From Hydrogenobacter sp. (GTDB taxonomy: Bacteria > Aquificota > Aquificia > Aquificales > Aquificaceae), in NCBI GenBank assembly GCA_041287335.1, contig JBEULM010000016.1, forward strand, positions 1-39,686: a DNA stretch of 39,686 nt, in the 5' to 3' direction. A model generated the notes under the pieces. That model had not been told where the DNA came from, searched no databases, and was given only the letters and a program-made list of their open reading frames with translations. A program made the position numbers and the translations under genes. Positions 16,251-23,402 of this stretch are shown here, piece after piece. How positions within the stretch are numbered: position 1 is the stretch's first letter; the number at the start of each line of letters is the position of its first letter.

Positions 16251-16293
16251 CTGTTAAGATATAGTTAAGGAAGCTTTAACAGTATCTTAACAG
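16251..16293. promoter_or_regulatory. 43-bp dyad of four TTAACA-type half sites, Pho-box-like, between divergent genes
   Basis: Half sites lie at 16251-16257 (CTGTTAA), 16262-16268 (TAGTTAA), 16276-16282 (TTAACAG) and 16287-16293 (TTAACAG). Within each arm they are 11 bp apart, and the arms are symmetric about 16272. TTAACA-N5-TTAACA matches the B. subtilis PhoP box, and the 11-bp direct-repeat spacing is typical of PhoB/OmpR-family regulators. Each arm is followed after eight bases by a -10-like sequence: TAAATT at 16302 for the plus-strand gene, TAATAT at 16237-16242 read for the minus strand. Regulator identity is inferred. Confidence 0.65.
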
Positions 16294-16315
16294 TTCGCCG
16301 ATAAATTCAGTGATC

Positions 16316-16720
16316 ATGCGAGTAGAAGACATAGAACTGTTTTTAAAAGCAGTAGCTGGTGAAAGTGTAAGCCTTATGTTCAAAAGGTTTGCCGAGCAAT
16401 CAAAAGGTACGGAGACAGAGCGGATCGCACATGCTTTAGAAACTTTTGAAAAAATTTTCGGATTAGGCACTTTGGTTCCCATTTTGAAACTCGCAGGTAA
16501 AAAGGTAATTATTAATCATACTATTGAAAAATACGAAGATAAGGTCAAAGTAAACTGTCCTTTTAAGGAATTATTAATAACTAAAAAACCCTTGGAACAT
16601 CCCCTTTGTTATCTATGTTGGGGTGGTCTTTATACATACGGAGACGCTTACTTTGAGAGAAAAGAGGAAAACAAGTGTATCTTTAAACTGCACTCAAAAA
16701 AGAAGCGTTTAACTTTATAA
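16316..16720 (+). CDS. Hypothetical protein downstream of the Pho-box-like dyad
   Basis: A 134-residue soluble protein I do not recognise. The N-terminal half is helical (VEDIELFLKAVAGESVSLMFKRFAEQ), followed by strands (KKVIINHTIEKYEDKVKVNCPF). A Cys cluster comes next (CPF at about 82, then HPLCYLCWGGLYTYGDAYF), and a basic tail. The Cys/His pattern could bind metal and loosely resembles small-molecule-binding V4R-type domains, but this is a guess. The ATG at 16316 is preferred over a GTG two codons upstream; both lack a Shine-Dalgarno, and a -10-like TAAATT lies only eight bases away. It stands alone, divergent from the roadblock operon, and ahead of the strong xoxF promoter. Confidence 0.65.
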   Translation: MRVEDIELFLKAVAGESVSLMFKRFAEQSKGTETERIAHALETFEKIFGLGTLVPILKLAGKKVIINHTIEKYEDKVKVNCPFKELLITKKPLEHPLCYLCWGGLYTYGDAYFERKEENKCIFKLHSKKKRLTL

Positions 16721-16777
16721 GCATGTTCTTATAAGTTTATTTTAGTAATTTTGTTATATTCTTAAAACAAAAAATGC

Positions 16778-16806
16778 TTGACAAAGTTCCTATTTTCGTT
16801 TATAAA
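16778..16806 (+). promoter_or_regulatory. Strong sigma-70 promoter of xoxF
   Basis: TTGACA (16778-16783), a 17-base spacer, then TATAAA (16801-16806): one mismatch from the ideal. Initiation would fall near 16813, leaving a short leader with AGGAGGT at 16831-16837 seven bases before the xoxF ATG. Confidence 0.85.
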
Positions 16807-16843
16807 TATACATGTTTTTAAAATCTTTGTAGGAGGTGCTTCC

Positions 16844-18718
16844 ATGAAGCGGAGGGTGTATCACAGGTTACTCTTTCTGTTTATGCTTTTTGCAACCTTA
16901 TGGGTTGGTCTGTCTTTTGCTAACCCTGAGGTTGAACAGCTCTCACACAAGGCCAGCCTCTGGCCAGCGCCGGGGAGAGACTATCATTTAACCAGGTACT
17001 CTCCTCTTAGTCAGATCAATACCCGTAACGTGAAGAACCTGGACTTAGCATGGAGTTTTTCCACGGGTGTGCTTAGGGGGCATGAAGGTCAACCTCTCGT
17101 GATAGGAAACGTTATGTATGTGGAAACCGCTTATCCCAACATAGTTTACGCCTTAGATATAAGCAAGGGGAACGATTACAGGATACTCTGGAAATACGTC
17201 CCTCAGCAAGATGACAGGGCGGTTGCGGTTGCTTGCTGTGATACAGTTATGAGGGGTATATCTTATGCGGACGGCAAGATAGTTATGAATACCCTTGATG
17301 GCCATGTTATAGCTCTTGATGCAAAGACGGGTAAAGAGCTTTGGAAAGTAAAGCACGCGGACCCCTACAAGGGTGAAACCATCACTGCGGCTCCCATAGT
17401 TGCAAAGGATAAAGTGATAGTGGGTATATCCGGTGGTGAGTTTGGCGTGCGTGGAAGAGTTGCCGCTTATGATCTCAACTCAGGAAAGCGTGTCTGGATG
17501 TGCTACAATCAAGGTCCAGATCAGGACATGTGCTATGGTCCAAGGACTCCCGCCAAGTATAAGGGTCTTGGTGTGAACACGTGGCAGGGTGATCAGTGGA
17601 AGATAGGAGGAGCCACCGTTTGGGGATGGTTTGCCTATGACCCTAAGCTTAACTTAGTATATTACGGGACGAGCAATCCCGGCACCTGGAATCCTTACAT
17701 AAGGTGCAGCGCAAGCACGTGGGAAGAGTGCCAAAGCGGAAGATATGATAACAAATGGTCCACATCCATAATTGCTCGTGATGCAGATACGGGTGAGTTA
17801 GTATGGGCATTTCAAATGACACCTTACGATGAATGGGACTATGACGGTGTAAACGAGATGATACTGCTTGATGTCAATGTGGGAGGTAAGAAGGTACCTG
17901 CTTTGATACACTTTGATAGAGATGGTTTTGCCTTCTTACTTAACAGGGCTACTGGAGAACTCATATACGCAAAGCCCTTCGTTTACGTAAACTGGGCGAA
18001 AAGCTGGGATGAAAGGCATGCAAGGGATGGACATACCTTCAATGTCGTAAAAGATCCGGCTAAATCGCCCTGGAAACCCGGTGATAACAAGAAAGATGTT
18101 TGTCCATCAGCTATGGGTGGAAAGGACCAGCAACCAGCAGCTTACAGTCCGGACACTGGACTTGTCTATGTACCTACCAATCAATGGTGTATGGATTATG
18201 AACCTGCTGAAACCAAGTATACGGAAGGCGCTCCTTATGTCGGTGCTAACGTGCTGATGAAGTTCTATGAGCATAAATCACCCATACACGGACTTTCCAA
18301 GACACCTGGGCATTACGGCAGGATCATTGCATGGGATCCGGCTAAAGGTGAGATAAAGTGCTACATAGATGAGAAGTATCCTACATGGAGCGGTGTACTT
18401 GTCACAAAGGGTGGTGTAGGATTTTACGGGACTATGGATGGCTGGTTTAGAGCCTTTGATCTAAAAACATGCAAAGTTCTTTGGTCTAAAAAGCTCGGTT
18501 CAGGCATTATAGGTAACCCCATATCCTTTGAGGTGAATGGTAAGCAGTATGTTGCTGTGTACTCAGGTATAGGTGGATGGGCAGGTCTTCCCGTAACCGC
18601 AAACCTTGATCCCAATGACCCTTACGGCGCTTTGGGTTCCACCAACCTCTCACTTGAGCTTGATCTATACAGACAGGCTACTATGAGTGGTGTCCTCTAC
18701 GTGTTCTCTCTTGAGTAA
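16844..18718 (+). CDS. xoxF: Lanthanide-type PQQ-dependent methanol/alcohol dehydrogenase
   Basis: A 624-residue periplasmic quinoprotein. The signal peptide runs to about residue 26 (LSFA|NPEV). The eight-bladed propeller carries the vicinal disulfide C131-C132 typical of quinoprotein alcohol dehydrogenases. The metal site is E199 (GGEFGVRG), N278 (GTSNPGTWN), catalytic D332 and D334 in DEWDYDGVNE. The second Asp two residues after the catalytic Asp marks XoxF-type enzymes that use rare-earth metals; calcium enzymes (MxaF) have Ala there. These enzymes oxidise methanol or other alcohols and pass electrons to a cytochrome c. No heme domain is fused. The ATG at 16844 is fixed by AGGAGGT and the leader. 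It heads a cluster with a PQQ-associated propeller, XoxJ and a PQQ-receptor-like protein. Substrate is not certain. Confidence 0.93.
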   Translation: MKRRVYHRLLFLFMLFATLWVGLSFANPEVEQLSHKASLWPAPGRDYHLTRYSPLSQINTRNVKNLDLAWSFSTGVLRGHEGQPLVIGNVMYVETAYPNIVYALDISKGNDYRILWKYVPQQDDRAVAVACCDTVMRGISYADGKIVMNTLDGHVIALDAKTGKELWKVKHADPYKGETITAAPIVAKDKVIVGISGGEFGVRGRVAAYDLNSGKRVWMCYNQGPDQDMCYGPRTPAKYKGLGVNTWQGDQWKIGGATVWGWFAYDPKLNLVYYGTSNPGTWNPYIRCSASTWEECQSGRYDNKWSTSIIARDADTGELVWAFQMTPYDEWDYDGVNEMILLDVNVGGKKVPALIHFDRDGFAFLLNRATGELIYAKPFVYVNWAKSWDERHARDGHTFNVVKDPAKSPWKPGDNKKDVCPSAMGGKDQQPAAYSPDTGLVYVPTNQWCMDYEPAETKYTEGAPYVGANVLMKFYEHKSPIHGLSKTPGHYGRIIAWDPAKGEIKCYIDEKYPTWSGVLVTKGGVGFYGTMDGWFRAFDLKTCKVLWSKKLGSGIIGNPISFEVNGKQYVAVYSGIGGWAGLPVTANLDPNDPYGALGSTNLSLELDLYRQATMSGVLYVFSLE

Positions 18719-18733
18719 GATTGAAATCCTGTT

Positions 18734-18758
18734 GGGGCAGTTTTGTCTGCCCCTTTTT
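18734..18758 (+). terminator. Rho-independent terminator after xoxF
   Basis: GGGGCAG (18734-18740), loop TTTTGT, CTGCCCC (18747-18753), then T5AT5. A 7-bp GC-rich stem with a U tail. It suggests xoxF is made in excess over the downstream genes, as is usual for this abundant enzyme. Confidence 0.92.
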
Positions 18759-18805
18759 ATTTTTGATAACTTTTTTTGTAAATATAACAATTTTGGAGGA
18801 TGGAT

Positions 18806-19789
18806 ATGCGTTACCTTTTTATTCTCTTTGTAAGTGCATTTACTTGCGTTGAAGCTTTTGCATCTTATGTCTTTGTGAGTGATGAAGAAGAGGGAATTTA
18901 CGTGATAGATGCGGATAAACTTGAACTTGTAAAACGCGTTGAGTTAAAGGATTTAGGAATAAGAGGTATAGGGGTTACCAAGGATGGTAAGTATCTGGCT
19001 GTAGCTTCAAAAAAACTCGGAAAGCTCTTAGTAGTGTCCACAGAAAATTGGAAAATAGTCAAAGAGATACCCCTGGGTGAAAATCCCGAATTCGTAAAAG
19101 TGCATCCCAAAAGGGATTTACTCTTTGTAACGTACGAAGAGACAGGAAAGGAAGAAAGAGCGTACATAGTTGCTATAGATACCAAAAACTGGAAGGTATC
19201 TTTTAAGTTTGAGGGAGGGAAAGAGAGCGAGGGTATGGCTTTTTCAAAAGATGGAAAGTACTTGCTTGTTACCAACGAAGGTGAAAACAGCTTGTCAGTC
19301 TACGATCTTGATACTAAGAAAAAGCTTAAAGATGTAAACCTAAAGCCCTACGGTGAGAGACCGCGCGGTGTTGTGTGTTCACCGGATGGGAATTATTACG
19401 CGGTCACCTTTGAAAGTTCAAATAATATGATCTTGCTTGATAATAACTTTAAACCCCTCAGGTCCGTAAAAACTGATGCCGGTCCCTACGGCGTAACATA
19501 TAGTCCAGATGGTTCTGAAATTATAGTAGCATCCTTTAGAGCTGGAAAGCTTGATATCTATGATGCGAGAACTTTGAGTAAAAAGGCGTTCCTTCAAACA
19601 GGCAAAAGATGCTGGCATTTTACTTACACCTCTGATTATAAGAAGCTTGTAGTTCCATGTGGAAACTCAAAGAACGTTCTCTTTTTTGATACTAAGGACC
19701 TTCGTCTTATAAAGAGCATGGATAATCTAGGCAAACCATGGGGTGCAGTGGCTTTTCCCAGAGCGTGGGGAAGCATAGATACACCTTGA
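18806..19789 (+). CDS. PQQ-associated YVTN/YncE-type beta-propeller protein
   Basis: A 327-residue exported protein. The signal peptide is about residues 1-20 (RYLFILFVSAFTCVEAFA). The rest is a seven-bladed propeller of about 45-residue repeats with the SPDG/SKDGK and YVTN-like pattern (GVTKDGKYLAVAS, AFSKDGKYLLVTN, VCSPDGNYYAVTF, TYSPDGSEIIVAS). It resembles the propeller proteins found beside PQQ-dependent dehydrogenases (TIGR03866 type), whose biochemical role is unknown. It has no CxxCH, so it is not the electron acceptor. The ATG at 18806 is chosen because GGAGG at 18795-18799 is then correctly spaced; an ATG two codons upstream overlaps that site. Confidence 0.8.
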   Translation: MRYLFILFVSAFTCVEAFASYVFVSDEEEGIYVIDADKLELVKRVELKDLGIRGIGVTKDGKYLAVASKKLGKLLVVSTENWKIVKEIPLGENPEFVKVHPKRDLLFVTYEETGKEERAYIVAIDTKNWKVSFKFEGGKESEGMAFSKDGKYLLVTNEGENSLSVYDLDTKKKLKDVNLKPYGERPRGVVCSPDGNYYAVTFESSNNMILLDNNFKPLRSVKTDAGPYGVTYSPDGSEIIVASFRAGKLDIYDARTLSKKAFLQTGKRCWHFTYTSDYKKLVVPCGNSKNVLFFDTKDLRLIKSMDNLGKPWGAVAFPRAWGSIDTP

Positions 19790-19813
19790 CTCAAAGTTTT
19801 AACACGCTATATT
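19786..19813 (+). promoter_or_regulatory. Candidate promoter of xoxJ
   Basis: TTGACT (19786-19791), 16 bases, TATATT (19808-19813). Initiation would fall near 19820, leaving almost no leader before the ATG at 19824. No Shine-Dalgarno is present there, consistent with a leaderless transcript. Confidence 0.55.
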
Positions 19814-19823
19814 ATTAAACATT

Positions 19824-20654
19824 ATGAGAGAAAAAATTGGGTTGCCATGGAGAGTGGTAGGTAAGTTTATGGTTCTACCTTTTTTCTTTATACCGCTTAC
19901 TTCTCTATCCGCACCTAAAGGATTGACCGCATGCAGTGATCCGGGACTTACTCCCCTCTTTGATATGCAGGGAAAGGGCATATACAACAAAATAGAGGAA
20001 CTAATAGCGAGCTATCACGGACAAAAGGTAGAGCGCTACTTTTTCCCGATGCAGATGGGGTTTGTGAGGCATACGCTTGTGGAAAAAGCCTGCCATTTTG
20101 TGGTAGGTGTACCTGCTGGTTATGAACTTACTTTAAATACCAAACCTCTATTTAGATCCACATACGTTCTCGTTTACAGGAGCGATAGCGGTTTTGATAT
20201 AAAGGGTATTGATGATCCCATACTTAGCAAACTAAAAATAGGGGGCATAGTTAATAATCCTGCCTTCTTTTACCTCAAGGATAGAGGCATTACCAACTAT
20301 GTGGGCTACAACAGTTTTTATGACTCTTTTAATAGACCTGAGGACAATCCAAACCTGCAGATAATAAAGGATCTTCTTGACAAAAAGATAGATGTAGCGG
20401 TACTTTGGGGTCCTATAGCTGGATATTTTGTCAAAGAGTATAACGGTAAACTCAAGATGGTGCTACCCAATCCTGAAGGTCAGAGTAGTGTGAGGCTTGA
20501 TTATAAGGTAGCCATAGGTGTAAGAAAAGGGGACACACACATGAAAGAGTATGTGGAGGAAGCTATTGTGGGAGAAAAGGAAGCTATAAAGAGCCTTCTC
20601 GTTAGCAATGGCATACCCATATTACCGTGCGATAATTGTGTGATAAATCCTTGA
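19824..20654 (+). CDS. xoxJ: XoxJ/MxaJ-type periplasmic solute-binding-like protein
   Basis: A 276-residue protein with a long N-terminal leader (hydrophobic VLPFFFIPLTSLSA, residues about 17-30) followed by TACSDPGLTPLFDMQGKG. The body has the periplasmic binding protein pattern of the quinoprotein-dehydrogenase-associated family: FFPMQMGFVRHTLVEKACHFVVGVPAGYE, RSTYVLVYRSD, DVAVLWGPIAGYFVKEY, and ILPCDNC near the end. MxaJ and XoxJ help produce active methanol dehydrogenase; XoxJ is thought to bind and activate the apoenzyme, not to transport a solute. No ABC permease is nearby, which agrees. It lies between the propeller gene and the TonB receptor, 22 bases before the latter. Confidence 0.85.
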   Translation: MREKIGLPWRVVGKFMVLPFFFIPLTSLSAPKGLTACSDPGLTPLFDMQGKGIYNKIEELIASYHGQKVERYFFPMQMGFVRHTLVEKACHFVVGVPAGYELTLNTKPLFRSTYVLVYRSDSGFDIKGIDDPILSKLKIGGIVNNPAFFYLKDRGITNYVGYNSFYDSFNRPEDNPNLQIIKDLLDKKIDVAVLWGPIAGYFVKEYNGKLKMVLPNPEGQSSVRLDYKVAIGVRKGDTHMKEYVEEAIVGEKEAIKSLLVSNGIPILPCDNCVINP

Positions 20655-20676
20655 TAACGCATAAAGGGGGTGTGCT

Positions 20677-22713
20677 GTGAAGGGAAAGGGTTTTTCTGGT
20701 ATATTTTTTCTGATCGTTTTCACTGGAATTTCCCTCGCACAGGATGCACAAGCTCCACCCATCGTCATAACCGCTACAAGAGAAAGAAAATCTTTATTTG
20801 AGTTATCTACCTCGGCAGGTACTGTGGAAAAGGAAAATATCCAGACAGCCCTTCCTAACCTTCAGCCTGCTGACGTTTTGTCTCGCATTCCCGGTGTTTA
20901 TGCACAAGACAGAGGCAGAAATTTTGCTCAAGATGCTAAGATAATCATAAGAGGCTTTGGAGCGAGGACACAATTCGGTGTAAGGGAAATAAAGCTCTTT
21001 TGGGATGGTGTTCCACTCACCATGGCGGATGGTCAAGGTGATATAGATAAGCTTGATATGAGTTTTATAAAGCACGTTGAGGTTTTAAAAGGTCCACTTG
21101 CGGTTCTTTATGGTAATTCCGCAGGTGGCATAATTTATTTTGAGAGCGAGGATGGAGGACTGAAACCCCTCTCGACAGGACTCAAGATATCGGGCGGAAG
21201 TTACGGCTTCCATAAAGAAAACCTTAAGGTAGGTGGACAGATAGAAAAGTTCAATTATATGCTTGGTCTTACATCTCTTTATACAACCGGTTTTCGTGAT
21301 CACAGCTCAGCGAGGAGAAATTACGCAAATTTGAAAACCACTATAGGGATCACGGATAGATCATCTCTAACCTTATTTATTCACCTCTTTGATGAACCAT
21401 TTGCCAAGGATCCGGGTGCTCTCACCAAAACCGAGTTTGAAAAAGACTCAAAGCAAGCGGCTCCTATGTATAAGGCAAACGATGCGAGAGAAAACATACA
21501 AAACAGAGAAATAGGGTTCCTTTACCAGCATGAACTTTCGCCAAATCAGTCTTTTAAGATAACAGGGTATTTCGGACACAGGGACTTTACTGGATACACA
21601 CCCGTAATAGTGAACGATTTCGGAAGAGATTATTACGGTGTAGGTCTTAATTGGTTTAGTAAGTTTAGGATTGGGGAAAGAAGTTTAGAGACTACCTTAG
21701 GTTTAGATACAGACTTTATGAAAGAAGATAGAAGCAACTTCCAAAATGTAAATGGAAGTAAGGGGACGCTCCAGTACACCCAAAACAGCAATGTGAAAAA
21801 CGTAGGACTTTATACGCTTATGAGTTTTGACATTACAAAAAGTTTGCAACTGAGTGGAGGTGCAAGATACTCAAAAGTGGATTTTAGCGCTGATTATAAC
21901 AGATTTTCTCCCTCCTTACTGTTGGTGTCAGGCGATAGAAGTTTTCAATTCACAAGTTGGGCGTTAACGATGAGTTACAAACCACTTAAGATGGTAAATC
22001 TTTATGCGGGTGTGGGCAGGGGCTTTATAACACCAACCCTCATAGAGCTTATAAACTCGCCTTCCGGTCCTGGTGGTTTAAATCAGAACTTAAAAGCTTC
22101 TAAGTTCTACAACTACGAGGCTGGTATAAAGACGCTTCTTGCAAGCGGAACTTATTTAGACACATCCATCTTTCTGGTGAGAACTTCAGACGAACTTGTG
22201 CCAAAGCAACTATTTCCGGGTACGAACTACTATGTGAATGCTGGAAAGACAGAAAGGAGGGGAATTGAATTTTATCTGACACATGAGCTTCCCTTTAATC
22301 TTTATACCATGTTGGCGTACACTTACATGGAAGCCACCTTTAAGGACTTTATAGACACGGATGGCATAAACAAATCAGGTAAGAAGATTCCTGGCATACC
22401 CAGACATACCCTCTTTTGTGAGTTTGGGTGGAAACCCACAAAGAAATTCTTAGCTTCTGTTGATGTAAAGTATGCGGACAAGGTTTGGGCGGACAACAGT
22501 AATACCGCAAGTGCGGAAAGCTACACTATAGTAAACCTGAAAAGTTTGTATAGGTTTGATATTTTTGGTTACAGTTTGGATGCTTTCTTTAGAATTGAGA
22601 ACCTTTTTGATAAAAAGTATGTGACATCCGTTGTACCGAATGCAACAGGCGGAAGATATTACGAACCAGGACCAGGCAGAAATTACTATGTGGGTATGGC
22701 GTTGAATTTTTAG
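20677..22713 (+). CDS. TonB-dependent outer-membrane receptor, PqqU (YncD)-like
   Basis: A 678-residue receptor starting at GTG 20677, after AAAGGGGGTG. The signal peptide ends near ISLAQDAQA; a TonB-box-like IVITATRE follows at about residue 30. The plug (about 40-150) has IIIRGFGARTQFGVRE, DGVPLTMADGQGDIDKLD and VLKGPLAVLYGNSAGG. The 22-strand barrel ends GGRYYEPGPGRNYYVGMALNF. Several stretches closely match E. coli PqqU (formerly YncD), the high-affinity PQQ receptor: RGFGxR..xGVR, DGxPxTMxDGQG, RDHSxARxNxAN and GRYYEPxPGRNY. With its place beside xoxF and xoxJ, PQQ is the likely ligand. A rare-earth chelate is the alternative. TonB/ExbBD are not in the window. Confidence 0.85.
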   Translation: MKGKGFSGIFFLIVFTGISLAQDAQAPPIVITATRERKSLFELSTSAGTVEKENIQTALPNLQPADVLSRIPGVYAQDRGRNFAQDAKIIIRGFGARTQFGVREIKLFWDGVPLTMADGQGDIDKLDMSFIKHVEVLKGPLAVLYGNSAGGIIYFESEDGGLKPLSTGLKISGGSYGFHKENLKVGGQIEKFNYMLGLTSLYTTGFRDHSSARRNYANLKTTIGITDRSSLTLFIHLFDEPFAKDPGALTKTEFEKDSKQAAPMYKANDARENIQNREIGFLYQHELSPNQSFKITGYFGHRDFTGYTPVIVNDFGRDYYGVGLNWFSKFRIGERSLETTLGLDTDFMKEDRSNFQNVNGSKGTLQYTQNSNVKNVGLYTLMSFDITKSLQLSGGARYSKVDFSADYNRFSPSLLLVSGDRSFQFTSWALTMSYKPLKMVNLYAGVGRGFITPTLIELINSPSGPGGLNQNLKASKFYNYEAGIKTLLASGTYLDTSIFLVRTSDELVPKQLFPGTNYYVNAGKTERRGIEFYLTHELPFNLYTMLAYTYMEATFKDFIDTDGINKSGKKIPGIPRHTLFCEFGWKPTKKFLASVDVKYADKVWADNSNTASAESYTIVNLKSLYRFDIFGYSLDAFFRIENLFDKKYVTSVVPNATGGRYYEPGPGRNYYVGMALNF

Positions 22714-22714
22714 A

Positions 22715-22737
22715 TTTTCCTTTGGAAAAACCCTTTA
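22715..22737 (+). terminator. Weak terminator after the PqqU-like receptor
   Basis: TTTTCC (22715-22720), loop TTT, GGAAAA (22724-22729), followed by the T-rich ACCCTTTATTTTC. The short, AT-rich stem makes this a weak candidate. Confidence 0.35.
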
Positions 22738-22833
22738 TTTTCTCTTATTTATAAGAATATAGTTATGTTTTTATCGTCTTTCTTAATTTACTTTCAGGTA
22801 TCAAACACTCTAACTTTGGAAAAAAAATTCTAC

Positions 22834-22862
22834 TTGACAGAAGTATATATGGGAAATATAAT
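22834..22862 (+). promoter_or_regulatory. Perfect-consensus sigma-70 promoter of the cox-type operon
   Basis: TTGACA (22834-22839), exactly 17 bases, TATAAT (22857-22862). Both boxes match the consensus at every position. A leader of about 45 bases follows, with AAGGAGGTG ahead of the ATG at 22913. Confidence 0.9.
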
Positions 22863-22912
22863 TTTTCAAAGTAAGTTTGTTACGTTTATCTCTCAGAAGG
22901 AGGTGTGCAATC

Positions 22913-23389
22913 ATGAAAGAGAGGGTAAGCCTCACTATCAACAAAATCCCTTACACCTTGGAGGTGGAACCCAGAACACTGCTCGTGTATGCCATAAGGG
23001 AACTGCTCAATATGACTGGAACGCACGTAGGGTGTGATACGAGCAGTTGTGGTGCATGCACCGTTCTTATGAACGGTAAGGCAGTCAAATCGTGTACCGT
23101 GTTAGCCCTTCAGGCTGATGGTGCAGAGATAATAACGGTTGAAGGACTTGCTTCAGATTCGGAGCTTCATCCCGTGCAAGAAGGCTTCAAAGAAGAACAC
23201 GGTCTTCAGTGCGGTTTTTGTACTCCGGGTATGATGATAGTGTCCTGCGACATACTTGAGACCGAAGAAGAACTTGACGAAGACAAGGTAAGAAAGCTCC
23301 TAAAGGGTAATCTCTGCAGATGTACGGGATACCAAAATATCGTAAAAGCGATAATGTATGCTAAAGAAAAAACAGCAGTAGCAAAGTAA
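22913..23389 (+). CDS. CoxS-like [2Fe-2S] small subunit of a molybdenum hydroxylase
   Basis: A 158-residue iron-sulfur subunit. The N-terminal plant-type ferredoxin cluster is C41, C46, C49 and C61 (GCDTSSCGACTVLMNG). The C-terminal cluster is C100, C103, C135 and C137 (CGFCTPGM, LCRCTGYQNI). All eight ligands expected of the xanthine oxidase family are present. It carries electrons from the molybdenum site to FAD. The ATG at 22913 is fixed by AAGGAGGTG. It is the first gene of the S-L-M order; CO dehydrogenases are usually M-S-L, so the order itself argues for a different member of the family. It lies 13 bases before the large subunit. Confidence 0.93.
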   Translation: MKERVSLTINKIPYTLEVEPRTLLVYAIRELLNMTGTHVGCDTSSCGACTVLMNGKAVKSCTVLALQADGAEIITVEGLASDSELHPVQEGFKEEHGLQCGFCTPGMMIVSCDILETEEELDEDKVRKLLKGNLCRCTGYQNIVKAIMYAKEKTAVAK

Positions 23390-23402
23390 AGGAGGTGTTG
23401 TC

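Noticed and set aside
18806-19789. XoxG-type cytochrome
   Set aside because: No CxxCH motif is present. The repeats are of a YVTN-type propeller.
22765-23037. Plus-strand open frame overlapping coxS
   Set aside because: It reads the coxS start in another frame and contains the cox promoter. No protein family is visible.
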